Assembly (NCBI RefSeq): GCF_028823535.1
Contig: NZ_JAQIYM010000090.1
Span: 992,001-1,056,000 of the forward strand
DNA from: Pseudomonas serbica
GTDB taxonomy: Bacteria; Pseudomonadota; Gammaproteobacteria; Pseudomonadales; Pseudomonadaceae
Direction: 5' to 3'
DNA: 64,000 bases
Position numbers and translations under genes: made by a program. The notes below the pieces were generated by a model. That model ran no database searches. It saw only the letters and a list, made by a program, of their open reading frames with translations, and was not told the DNA's origin. Positions 52,422-60,505 of this stretch are shown one piece after another; within the stretch, counting starts at the first letter, position 1; every line of letters begins with the position of its first letter.

Positions 52422-53195
52422 CTACATGTAGAAGCTGTTAGCCAGAGAGCCAATTAGCAAGTTCCAACCATCAGCCAGGATGAACAGCATCAGCTTGAAG
52501 GGCAGGGAAATGGTCGCTGGTGGCACCATCATCATACCCAGGGCCATCAGCACGCTGGCGACGACCAAGTCGATGATCAGGAACGGAATGAAGATCGTGA
52601 AGCCGATCTGGAAAGCGGTCTTGATCTCACTCAGCGCAAAGGCCGGGAGCAGGACGCGCATCGGGGTGTCCTGAGGGGTCTCGATGGTGTCGATCTTGGC
52701 AAGTTCAGCGAGGCGGGCAATGTCCGTTTCACGGGTCTGCGCCAGCATAAAGGTCTTGAATGGCTCACTGCCTTTTTCGTAGAACTGTTCGATGTTGATC
52801 TTGTCTTGGGAGAAGGGTACCCAGGCGGTGTCGTACACCTTGTCCAATACCGGCGACATAACGAAGAAGGTCAAAAACAAGGCCACGCCAAGAATCACCT
52901 GGTTTGGCGGCACCGACTGGGTGCCCATGGCCGTGCGCAGCAGGCTGAGCACAATGATGATGCGGGTGAAGCCCGTGCACATCAACACAAGCGCCGGCAA
53001 GAAGGTCATCGACGACAGCAGCATCATCGTCTGCAGGCTCAGCGACCACTGTTGAGTGCCGTTTGCCAGAGTCTTGGTGGTTAGTGCCGGCAAGCCGTCA
53101 GCGAGAGCGTTAGGGGCGATCAGGAGTGCCGCGCCCATTAAAAATGCCGGAAGGAGCAGAGTCTTTCCGGCAGCAACAATTCTGTGAATGTTCAT
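52422..53195 (-). CDS. fliP: FliP, flagellar export gate protein
   Basis: This is a 257-residue inner-membrane protein with a cleavable N-terminal signal (AAGKTLLLPAFLMGAALLIA). Family motifs are LMCTGFTRIIIVLSLLRTAM, GTQSVPPNQVILGVALFLT and MGMMMVPPATISLPFKLMLF. It is the core of the export gate with FliQ and FliR. Its start overlaps the fliO stop. Confidence 0.95.
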   Translation of the reverse strand: MNIHRIVAAGKTLLLPAFLMGAALLIAPNALADGLPALTTKTLANGTQQWSLSLQTMMLLSSMTFLPALVLMCTGFTRIIIVLSLLRTAMGTQSVPPNQVILGVALFLTFFVMSPVLDKVYDTAWVPFSQDKINIEQFYEKGSEPFKTFMLAQTRETDIARLAELAKIDTIETPQDTPMRVLLPAFALSEIKTAFQIGFTIFIPFLIIDLVVASVLMALGMMMVPPATISLPFKLMLFILADGWNLLIGSLANSFYM

Positions 53196-53605
53196 GGGCG
53201 TGATTGAGGTCTCATCATTTCTTTTAACCGGTCAGCGAAGCGGGGCAATTGAGCTTGCTCCAATTCTTGGCCGGAATCTTCGGGTTTTGGCAATTCATGT
53301 AATTTGTTTACTGTGCCATTGCCAACACCCAGCACCAGCCAGGTGTTCTTGACCTCGACAATGACCACTCGCTCTTTGGTTCCAACCATCGAGCTGGACA
53401 CAATCTTCAAATGCTTACGGGAGATCCCGGCGCCATTGGTGCAGCGTTTGATTACCCAATAGCAACCGAGGATCATGCCGACCACCACGACCAGTGACAG
53501 GCTGGTTTGACCCAGCACCGCCATGCCCATGGAGGTTGACTCGGCGACCGGGGCCACAGGTGTGTTCGCGATCACCGGAAGGGCTTCCATGGACGCCCCC
53601 ATCAC
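53192..53605 (-). CDS. fliO: FliO, export gate assembly protein
   Basis: This is a 137-residue protein with one membrane helix (LSLVVVVGMILGCYWVI, about 32-48) and a short cytoplasmic part (VGTKERVVIVEVKNTWLVLG), as usual for FliO, which helps FliP assemble. It overlaps both neighbours by four bases. Confidence 0.88.
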   Translation of the reverse strand: MMGASMEALPVIANTPVAPVAESTSMGMAVLGQTSLSLVVVVGMILGCYWVIKRCTNGAGISRKHLKIVSSSMVGTKERVVIVEVKNTWLVLGVGNGTVNKLHELPKPEDSGQELEQAQLPRFADRLKEMMRPQSRP

Positions 53606-54024
53606 TTAGCCAAGTGCTGGTAACGTTCGGAAGGCGAGAGGATATCGGTGATGCGGATACCGTAATGATCGTTGGTCACAACCACTTCGCCTTTGGCCAG
53701 CAAGTATTTGTTGGCGTAAATTTCCAGGGGGGCGCCGGCCAATCCGTTAAGCTGAACAACCGAACCTGGCGACAGCGAAAGCAATTCCTTGACGGTCATC
53801 TTGGCAGAGCCAAGCATTGCCTCGAGCACCAGCGGGATGTCGCCAATCATGGCCAAATCGCGCAAAGAGGGCTCGCCAGCGCCAGGACTGGTGATGCTTT
53901 TGAACACCGTGTCAGAGGAAAGATCGGAGCCTGAGGCGCCTTTTTCGCTCGCCGCTTGCTCATTCATGGCTTCGGCCCACGGATCATCCACTACTGGGCT
54001 GGATGGACTCTGATTGTCGCTCAT
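53602..54024 (-). CDS. fliN: FliN, motor switch C-ring protein
   Basis: This is a 140-residue C-ring protein. The SpoA domain (about 60-135) shows LGSAKMTVKELLSLSPGSVV and VNDHYGIRITDILSPSER-like segments. The N-terminal DDPWAEAMNEQ piece is also typical. It works with FliM and FliG in torque and switching and also docks the FliH-FliI export complex. Confidence 0.93.
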   Translation of the reverse strand: MSDNQSPSSPVVDDPWAEAMNEQAASEKGASGSDLSSDTVFKSITSPGAGEPSLRDLAMIGDIPLVLEAMLGSAKMTVKELLSLSPGSVVQLNGLAGAPLEIYANKYLLAKGEVVVTNDHYGIRITDILSPSERYQHLAK

Positions 54025-55019
54025 ACGGATTCCTTGATCTCTTGGGCTATGCCTTTGACAAACCGGGGGTCAGGCTTGTTGTGCAGTAATTGATGGTTGA
54101 TAAGCTCTTTGACCCGCAAGGCCAGGGTGTTGTTATCGAGCTGTCCGTACTCGCTTTTCAACACGGGAACACCCTGTACACGACTGGTGACGAGCGTCGG
54201 TTTTACGATGCTCAACACGTCGCCAACCTGAAGGTTCATCACTTGTTTCAAAGTCGTGTCAATATATGCGAAATCAGTTTGGAGTTCAATTCCGGGGCCC
54301 AGGATCTCCTTGTTCAACAAGCGATCCCAAATCTCCAGCTCTGGCCCCGACTGATCGTGCACCATGTTGCTGAGTTCAGCCTTGATCGGCTCGATCATAG
54401 GGTAGGGCAGCGTAACGCTGAACCTGCCGGTGAAGGAGCCAACGTCGAGAATGAAGTTGGTGGTATGAACGAGCTCGTTCGAGGAGTTGGTGATGTTCGT
54501 GAACTTGGCCTGGGTTTCAGAGCGAGCGAAGTTCACCTCAACCTGGTAGCGGGCTTCCCAGGCCTTCTCGTAAGCGTCCATCGCCAGTCGCAGCAAGTCT
54601 TTGATGACCAAGTACTCCATGGGGGAGAACTCTCGCTGCGTACCGTCACGCGTTTCTTTGCCAGTACCGCCGAATCGGTGATCGACCACGGTATAGACCG
54701 TATCGGCACTGAAGGCGATCAAGGCATGGCCGCGCAGGGGCTTCATCGTGACCAGGTTCAGGTTGCTGCCTGGCTCGATGAGGTTTTCAAAATCCGTGGT
54801 GCTTTTGAACTCCGAAGAGTGGACGGTGACGTCTGCACCCCGGCGCAATAGCTGAAACAGCGAGGCCCTGAAGTTACGAGCAAAGCGCTCGTTGATCATA
54901 TCCAGTGCTTGCAGGTTGCCATCCACCACCCGATGTTGGGTGGCGGGGTTGTACGGTTTGACCACGGTATCGGGTGGGAGCACGCCAGAGCCGGGACGAA
55001 ACTGATCAGGAATAGGCAT
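54021..55019 (-). CDS. fliM: FliM, motor switch protein lacking the CheY-binding peptide
   Basis: This is the 332-residue switch protein. The core is intact: KPYNPATQHRV, LDMINERFARNFRASLFQLL, a GGTGK middle motif and a SpoA-type C-terminus. However, the N-terminus reads MPIPDQFRPGSGVLPPDTVV, with no L-S-Q-x-E-I-D-A-L-L peptide, the site that binds phosphorylated CheY in E. coli and most relatives. An upstream start would lie inside fliL and would not supply it. Overlaps the fliN start by four bases. Confidence 0.93.
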   Translation of the reverse strand: MPIPDQFRPGSGVLPPDTVVKPYNPATQHRVVDGNLQALDMINERFARNFRASLFQLLRRGADVTVHSSEFKSTTDFENLIEPGSNLNLVTMKPLRGHALIAFSADTVYTVVDHRFGGTGKETRDGTQREFSPMEYLVIKDLLRLAMDAYEKAWEARYQVEVNFARSETQAKFTNITNSSNELVHTTNFILDVGSFTGRFSVTLPYPMIEPIKAELSNMVHDQSGPELEIWDRLLNKEILGPGIELQTDFAYIDTTLKQVMNLQVGDVLSIVKPTLVTSRVQGVPVLKSEYGQLDNNTLALRVKELINHQLLHNKPDPRFVKGIAQEIKESV

Positions 55020-55024
55020 GGCGA

Positions 55025-55489
55025 TTATTGAACAATGAATTCGTTGAACAGGACTTCTTTAACCTTCAGCTCAGGCTGAGGGGTAGAGAAAGGCTCATTC
55101 AGCAAGGCCAATACCTCGGCTTTCAAGGCATTTTTACCTTCAGGCGTCGAGATCACGTCAATTTTGCTTTCACCGGCTTTGATCAGCAGTCTGCTGCGCA
55201 GTGCGGTCATGTATTCTTTTAGGAAGTCAGCGGTGACTTGGTCTTCAACGCGCAGGGAGATCCCAACGTAGAGCATGCGGGAGCTGCGTTCACTCTCGAG
55301 GTTGACGGTAAAAGGATCGACTTTCACAAAAAACGGCTTTTCCGCGACGACCACCACAGGTTCGGCAGCGGCTTCAGCCTTCTGCTTGTTGAAGTAGTAC
55401 ATGCCACCGACACTGGCGGCGCTGCAGCCAACAGCCAGAAGAATCATGGCCATCCACGGTGTTTTTGCATTCGAATTGTTGCTACTCAT
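55025..55489 (-). CDS. fliL: FliL, basal body-associated membrane protein
   Basis: This is a 154-residue protein starting at ATG 55489 (MSSNNSNAKTPWMAM); the frame extends to 55549 but that region is the terminator hairpin. It has one membrane helix (MAMILLAVGCSAASVGGMYY, about 13-32), then the periplasmic FliL domain (FFVKVDPFTVNLESERSSRM and LYVGISL). The C-terminus ends EVLFNEFIVQ. It associates with the stator. First gene of the fliL-R unit. Confidence 0.92.
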   Translation of the reverse strand: MSSNNSNAKTPWMAMILLAVGCSAASVGGMYYFNKQKAEAAAEPVVVVAEKPFFVKVDPFTVNLESERSSRMLYVGISLRVEDQVTADFLKEYMTALRSRLLIKAGESKIDVISTPEGKNALKAEVLALLNEPFSTPQPELKVKEVLFNEFIVQ

Positions 55490-55504
55490 AAGTCGCACCT
55501 GAGC

Positions 55505-55546
55505 TAAAAAATGAATTATGGCCTTTGCAGAGCATGTCAAAGGCCA
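55505..55546 (-). terminator. terminator between fliK and fliL
   Basis: TGGCCTTTG (55519-55527) and CAAAGGCCA (55538-55546) form a perfect nine-base stem with a ten-base loop. On the minus strand a run of six T follows eight bases later (55510-55505). It ends the fliFGHIJK unit, so fliL-R needs its own promoter or read-through, as in enteric bacteria. Confidence 0.65.
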
Positions 55547-55585
55547 CAATAAAGTGGCAATTGATGGCTATATTAACCGAGGTGA

Positions 55586-56923
55586 TTAAGCATAGGTACT
55601 GATTTGACCAGTAACTGTTTGAATTTTTGACGTTTTCACGGGCTCAGCTTCTACCAGGTTAAGTTTTTCACCCAGTTCGCGAGTGCTGATTGCACGCGGT
55701 GTGTCGTCACGTGAAGCCTGCTGCTGGCGCTGATCACCCACAGAGGTCTGGCCCAGGGCGATGCCTTCTTGAGCCAACACTTCCTTCAACTGCGGCAATG
55801 CCTGTTCAATGGCGCTGCGCACGTTGGCATTGTGCGAAAAGAATTGTACCTGCGCCTGGGAAGAGTCCACCCGCAGGTTGATCGAGATCGGGCCCAGATC
55901 AGCCGGGTGAAGGTGCAAATCGACGCTCTGATCACCGCGCAAATGCATGTTGACCAATTGCTGACCGAGACCCTGATTCCATTCGTGGCTTGCGACAGGG
56001 GCCGCAAGGGTAGGAGGAGGCGTAGTCGCCGGGGTTGCGTTGGTTGAGCCAAGCACGGGCGCGGGGGTCGGGGTAAAACTGTTGGTGTCCACAGTCGGCG
56101 CAGGCGGTAACTTAGCGTCCTTGGCGGCGGATTCAGAGGCTGGCGCTGCTACTGGTGCTGGTGCAGTCGGCGAGGCTCGATCCGCTGCCGGCGCCGCACC
56201 TAACACTTGGTTTTGGGCTGCGCGTTCAGGGGTATCGACCTTTTGTGTCTGACCAATGCCAGCAGGCAGAGCATCAGAGTCACCCCCTGCATCTACTGCC
56301 TGGACAGGGCTGGCCATGTCTTTGAGTTCTTTTGGTGTCCCCACCGGCAAGTTCACTTGGCTTACACCACGTTGCTCCATTGTCTTGGACAGCTGAATAG
56401 CCGCCATGACCGCCGAACCGGCGACGTTATCAGCCGGCGTGAAGTCCTTGGCGTTTTCTGTCGAGCGGGCAAGCCCAGGAATCGCTGATGGATCAATGGT
56501 CGCAGGCAGCACGGCCACCTGTTCAACCTGCGGTGCTGGAAGATCCGCCAGGTTTGGCAGGTTCGTAAGGTCATCGCTCACCGGATCCTCGCTCACAGGA
56601 TCTTCGTGCGCAACGTCCAGCGGGGCGGAGGGCAGCCCAACGACTGATTCAGGCACCGATTTGTTGTCAAACACAGGTGCCGTTTGGGAGTCGGTCAGCT
56701 GTTCAGCTTGTACTGGCGCCTGCTCGGCTGGTGCCGCGTCCGCCGTGGTGGGGGTTTTTGACGTATTCGCAGCAGGTTGAGCAGGTTTAGCTTCAACTGC
56801 CTTGTTCAAGGCGGTACCGAACGCCGGCCCGGCTGCAGTTTTACCGGACTGAGCAGGGGTGGTCTCTGAGACCATAGGCTTGGAGGTAAGCAGGGCGAGG
56901 CCTGGCAGAGCTGCGTTCGACAT
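55586..56923 (-). CDS. fliK: FliK, hook-length control protein
   Basis: This is a 445-residue protein. The long Pro/Ala-rich N-terminal ruler region (about 1-310) is followed by the conserved C-terminal switch domain (HLHPADLGPISINLRVDSSQ at about 340-360, then ALPQLKEVLAQEGI). It measures hook length and switches export specificity via FlhB. It starts five bases after fliJ. Confidence 0.92.
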   Translation of the reverse strand: MSNAALPGLALLTSKPMVSETTPAQSGKTAAGPAFGTALNKAVEAKPAQPAANTSKTPTTADAAPAEQAPVQAEQLTDSQTAPVFDNKSVPESVVGLPSAPLDVAHEDPVSEDPVSDDLTNLPNLADLPAPQVEQVAVLPATIDPSAIPGLARSTENAKDFTPADNVAGSAVMAAIQLSKTMEQRGVSQVNLPVGTPKELKDMASPVQAVDAGGDSDALPAGIGQTQKVDTPERAAQNQVLGAAPAADRASPTAPAPVAAPASESAAKDAKLPPAPTVDTNSFTPTPAPVLGSTNATPATTPPPTLAAPVASHEWNQGLGQQLVNMHLRGDQSVDLHLHPADLGPISINLRVDSSQAQVQFFSHNANVRSAIEQALPQLKEVLAQEGIALGQTSVGDQRQQQASRDDTPRAISTRELGEKLNLVEAEPVKTSKIQTVTGQISTYA

Positions 56924-56928
56924 GAAGA

Positions 56929-57399
56929 TTAGAATCCTGGAGTGAAGGAACCGTTTCGTGAGCCGTTGCGTAACCGCATTTGCGCGCTCATTTCATCGAC
57001 CTGGCGCTGTTCCACGCGGTTTGCAGCCACCTGCGCAGAACGAGCCCGACGGTCGATCAGTGTTTCAAAGGAAGTGAGTTTAACGTGTTGTTCAGTCAAG
57101 TGCGTCTGATTTTCATCAACCGTCTGGGTGAACTGGGTGAGCATCTGCGTGGCTTTGAAAATCCCCGCGTCCAACATATCGAGGAAGCCCCGATAGTGGC
57201 TGAAGGTCATGGGGCTCATGCCAATGCGCATCAAACGCTGTCGCTCTTTGGCATAGTCAGAGCGGAATGTTTCCAGCATTTTAAGGTGATCCCTGGCCTG
57301 CTGCTCGTTCCTGCGGCTATTGGCCAGAAGAACGGCGGCATTTTCCAACACTTCTTTGGTCTGTTCGACCAGTGCGTCTAAGGCTTTAGTGGCGGTCAT
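56929..57399 (-). CDS. fliJ: FliJ, export chaperone-escort/ATPase stalk
   Basis: This is a 156-residue all-helical protein rich in coiled coil, with Arg/Gln patterns typical of FliJ (ALDALVEQTKEVLENAAVLL, LLANSRRNEQQARDHLKMLE). It sits inside the FliI hexamer. A 31-base gap separates it from fliI. Confidence 0.88.
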   Translation of the reverse strand: MTATKALDALVEQTKEVLENAAVLLANSRRNEQQARDHLKMLETFRSDYAKERQRLMRIGMSPMTFSHYRGFLDMLDAGIFKATQMLTQFTQTVDENQTHLTEQHVKLTSFETLIDRRARSAQVAANRVEQRQVDEMSAQMRLRNGSRNGSFTPGF

Positions 57400-57430
57400 G
57401 CTTCGGCCCAGGGGGTTGTTTTGTCAATAT

Positions 57431-58792
57431 TCAGTGAATAATACCAAAGAGTTGATCAGATGCATCCTCCAGCGCGACCTTTTCATGAATTCCCTGTTGG
57501 AGGAAGTCAGCCAAGACCGGATAGAACTGAATTGCCTGGTCAACCGCTGGGTCGCGACCCATTTGGTATGCGCCCACGTTGATCAAGTCACGGTTGCGCT
57601 GATACAGAGACAGCATCTGTTTGAACGTTTGGGCCGATTTCAACTGTTCTTTGCTGACGACTTCTACCATCACCCGGCTGATCGAGGCTTCGATGTCGAT
57701 AGCAGGGTAGTGGCCGCTTTCAGCCAATTGCCGGGACAGCACGATGTGACCATCGAGAATGGCTCGAGCCGAGTCGGCAATCGGATCTTGCTGGTCATCG
57801 CCTTCCGTCAGAACGGTATAGAACGCAGTGATCGATCCGCCGCCTTCAGGGCCGTTACCGGTACGTTCAACCAATTTGGGCAACTTGGCAAATACCGACG
57901 GCGGATAGCCCTTGGTCGCCGGAGGTTCGCCGATGGCCAGCGCGATTTCACGTTGGGCCATGGCGTATCGGGTAAGGGAGTCCATGATCAGCAGCACGCT
58001 GCGGCCCTGGTCACGGTAATGCTCAGCCAAGCGAGTGGCATAGCTCGCGCCTTGCAGGCGCTTAAGGGGCGACTCGTCCGCTGGCGCTGCCACGACCACC
58101 GCACGGCGTATCCCTTCCTCGCCGAGGATGTTATCAATGAAGTCCTTAACTTCCCGGCCCCGTTCGCCGATCAGACCCACGACGATGACATCTGCGGTGG
58201 TGTAGCGGGCCATCATCCCGAGCAGTACCGACTTACCGACGCCGGAGCCTGCGAACAGGCCCATGCGCTGGCCACGACCCACACTCAGCAAGGCATTGAT
58301 GGCACGGACGCCGACGTCGATCTGTTCTTTGATCGGTGCACGGTTCAAAGGGTTGAGCAACGGCGTGCTGAGCGTGTCTTCCACGACGTCCAGGATCGGC
58401 CCTTTGCCATCCAAGGGCTTGCCACTGCCGTCGACTACTCGGCCCAGCAGGGAATCGCCCAGGGGGAATTTCCTGGCGCTCTGGCCAGTTGATTCACCCA
58501 TCAGAGGAAGAATTCTCGCTCCGGACTGCAAGCCGCTGATTTCCTCTAGCGGCATCAGAAACAAACGCTCGTCCGAAAAGCCCACGACTTCAGCTTCCGC
58601 GTAGGAAACTTCGCTGCCGTTTTTGAGCTCAATCCGGCATACGCCACCCACCGGGATCTCGAGACCCACGGCCTCAAGGATCATCCCCGCAGCGCGGACG
58701 ATCCGACCACTGGCCTGAAAAGGCATCGATTTCTCGATGCCCTGGGACAGTTGCTGAAGGCGACGGCGCCATACCTGGGTATGACGGTTCAT
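57431..58792 (-). CDS. fliI: FliI, flagellar export ATPase
   Basis: This is a 453-residue F1-beta-like ATPase. The Walker A loop GSGVGKS is at about residue 180, with GLFAGSGVGKSVLLGMMARY around it, then GLIGERGREVKDFI, the Walker B region SVLLIMDSLTRYAMAQREIA and GYPPSVFAKLPKLVERTGN. It unfolds and delivers substrates to the export gate. It starts four bases inside fliH. Confidence 0.95.
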   Translation of the reverse strand: MNRHTQVWRRRLQQLSQGIEKSMPFQASGRIVRAAGMILEAVGLEIPVGGVCRIELKNGSEVSYAEAEVVGFSDERLFLMPLEEISGLQSGARILPLMGESTGQSARKFPLGDSLLGRVVDGSGKPLDGKGPILDVVEDTLSTPLLNPLNRAPIKEQIDVGVRAINALLSVGRGQRMGLFAGSGVGKSVLLGMMARYTTADVIVVGLIGERGREVKDFIDNILGEEGIRRAVVVAAPADESPLKRLQGASYATRLAEHYRDQGRSVLLIMDSLTRYAMAQREIALAIGEPPATKGYPPSVFAKLPKLVERTGNGPEGGGSITAFYTVLTEGDDQQDPIADSARAILDGHIVLSRQLAESGHYPAIDIEASISRVMVEVVSKEQLKSAQTFKQMLSLYQRNRDLINVGAYQMGRDPAVDQAIQFYPVLADFLQQGIHEKVALEDASDQLFGIIH

Positions 58793-59490
58793 GAGCTAAG
58801 ACCCTGGAGCGTGAACTCACCGACGATCTCGGCCCATCGGGTTTCCAAAGTTGCGTCCAGGTCGCCACTTTTGCTGACTACCCGGCAACCGCCTGGGGTG
58901 ATCAGATCATCTGAGCGCAACGCCCAGCCGGCTGATTCCAGATCGGTTTCCAGGTGTTCCTTGACCACGCTGTAATCCAGCGGGTTCAGGTGCAACTTGG
59001 GTTTTCCCGTCGGCTCGGGCTCATGGTGAAGTAACTTTTTTACCACCGCCACGATCTGCTCAGGGTGGGCGGACAAGTGCTGACCGACGATTAAACGGCT
59101 GATCTTCAGCGCCAACCCGGCGAGATCATCAGCGATTTCTTCATCCAGTTCTGCCAGGGCCTGGGTGTAATTGGCGGCCAGATGCTGCAGCGGAGCGAGG
59201 GTGGTACGGGTCTGCTCCTGCAGCTGCTGCAAACCGGCCTCCCGACCGGCTGCAAGACCTGCGGCATAGCCTTCCTCGCGAGCGGCGGTGAAGCCGGCTT
59301 CGTAGCCGGCCTCCTGACCTTCGGTACGGGCCTTGTTGCGCAGCAACTCCAATTCGAGGTCGCGACGCCTGTCGTTCTGCAACTGCTGTTCGGCGGGCGT
59401 CAGTGGCCTTGGCGCCGGTTGGGCACCATCCGGGCTGACCCCCAAGGGGGCCATGCTCCAGGCATTCCACGTTTTATCAGACGTAGGCAT
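58789..59490 (-). CDS. fliH: FliH, negative regulator of FliI
   Basis: This is a 233-residue protein starting at ATG 59490 (MPTSDKTWNAW). The N-terminal coiled coil contains repeated glycine-spaced turns (EAGYEAGFTAAREEGYAAGL, GREAGLQQ), the classic FliH G-x-x-x-G helix. The C-terminus is the FliI-binding domain. The start overlaps the fliG stop. An extended GTG start at 59499 is possible. Confidence 0.9.
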   Translation of the reverse strand: MPTSDKTWNAWSMAPLGVSPDGAQPAPRPLTPAEQQLQNDRRRDLELELLRNKARTEGQEAGYEAGFTAAREEGYAAGLAAGREAGLQQLQEQTRTTLAPLQHLAANYTQALAELDEEIADDLAGLALKISRLIVGQHLSAHPEQIVAVVKKLLHHEPEPTGKPKLHLNPLDYSVVKEHLETDLESAGWALRSDDLITPGGCRVVSKSGDLDATLETRWAEIVGEFTLQGLSS

Positions 59491-60505
59491 CGTCACCACC
59501 GTTCATCACGATATCGCCGCTGGCAACCAGGCGACGAACGATCAGCAAGATGTTCTTCTGTTCGGCTTCCACTTGCGAGATGCGCACAGGGCCGCTGGTG
59601 GCCATGTCCTCGCGGAACAGCTCGGCGCCTTTGTTCGACATCGTATCGGTGAACTTCTCGACCAGCTCGGACGGTGCGTTTTTGAGCGCAATCGCCAGAC
59701 GGCTGACGTCGAGGTCTTCCATAAGGCGCTGGACGCTGCGCGAGTCCATTTGCAGGAGGTTGTCGAATACCAACATTTCGTCTTCGATCTTCTGCGCCAG
59801 GTCGGCGTTGGTCTCGCGGATGTAGCCGAGTGCTGCCTCTTCGTGCGGGGTGTGCATCGAGTTGAGGATTTCTGCCGTGGCGCGAATCCCGCCCATTTTG
59901 CTGCGCTTGAGGCTCTGACCTTCGAGCATTTTGTTGAGCATTTCGGTCAGGTCTTGCAGCACGTCCGGGTGAACGCCGTTGAACACCGAAATTCGCATGA
60001 GCTGGTCGTTGCGCGTTTTCGCATCGAACAGGTCGAGAATGTTCGCAATTTGAACCTTGTCCAGGTGCACCAGAATCGTGGTGATGACCTGCGGGTGCTC
60101 GTCGCGGATCATATCCGCCACGGTCGATGCATCCATCAGGTTCAGTTTGTCGATACCGAACGAGGTGTGCTGGTCTTCGACGATATCGTCGAGCACCTTT
60201 GCCGCTTTTTCTGCACCCAGCGCCTTGGTCAAAATGGCGCGTACGTGTTCGTTGGCACTGATGTTGATGTCGGCGTTCTGCTCAGCCGCCGCCATGAAGT
60301 CCTGAAGCACCTTCTGCAGTTCGTCATGGGTAATGGAACCCAGACGAGACATTTCCAGGCTGACCTGGTGCTGCTGGTGGGAGGGCAGCAGCTTCATCAC
60401 TTCGGCAGCAGAGTCTTCGGCCAGGGTCATCAGCAAAATAGCGCTGTTGTGCACACCCTTGGCCACTTTGTCTTTGCTGGCGTTCTTATCGATCACTTCA
60501 GTCAT
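59477..60505 (-). CDS. fliG: FliG, motor switch/rotor protein
   Basis: This is a 342-residue rotor protein with torque-generating charges. The DEHPQVITTILVHLDKVQIA segment (with the EHPQ motif, about 125) and the C-terminal MFEDL-type region (LMEDLDVSRLAIALKNAPSE) are intact, as are the RISQVEAEQK residues near 310. It joins FliF to the switch and contacts MotA. Overlaps the fliF stop by four bases. Confidence 0.95.
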   Translation of the reverse strand: MTEVIDKNASKDKVAKGVHNSAILLMTLAEDSAAEVMKLLPSHQQHQVSLEMSRLGSITHDELQKVLQDFMAAAEQNADINISANEHVRAILTKALGAEKAAKVLDDIVEDQHTSFGIDKLNLMDASTVADMIRDEHPQVITTILVHLDKVQIANILDLFDAKTRNDQLMRISVFNGVHPDVLQDLTEMLNKMLEGQSLKRSKMGGIRATAEILNSMHTPHEEAALGYIRETNADLAQKIEDEMLVFDNLLQMDSRSVQRLMEDLDVSRLAIALKNAPSELVEKFTDTMSNKGAELFREDMATSGPVRISQVEAEQKNILLIVRRLVASGDIVMNGGDDAYV

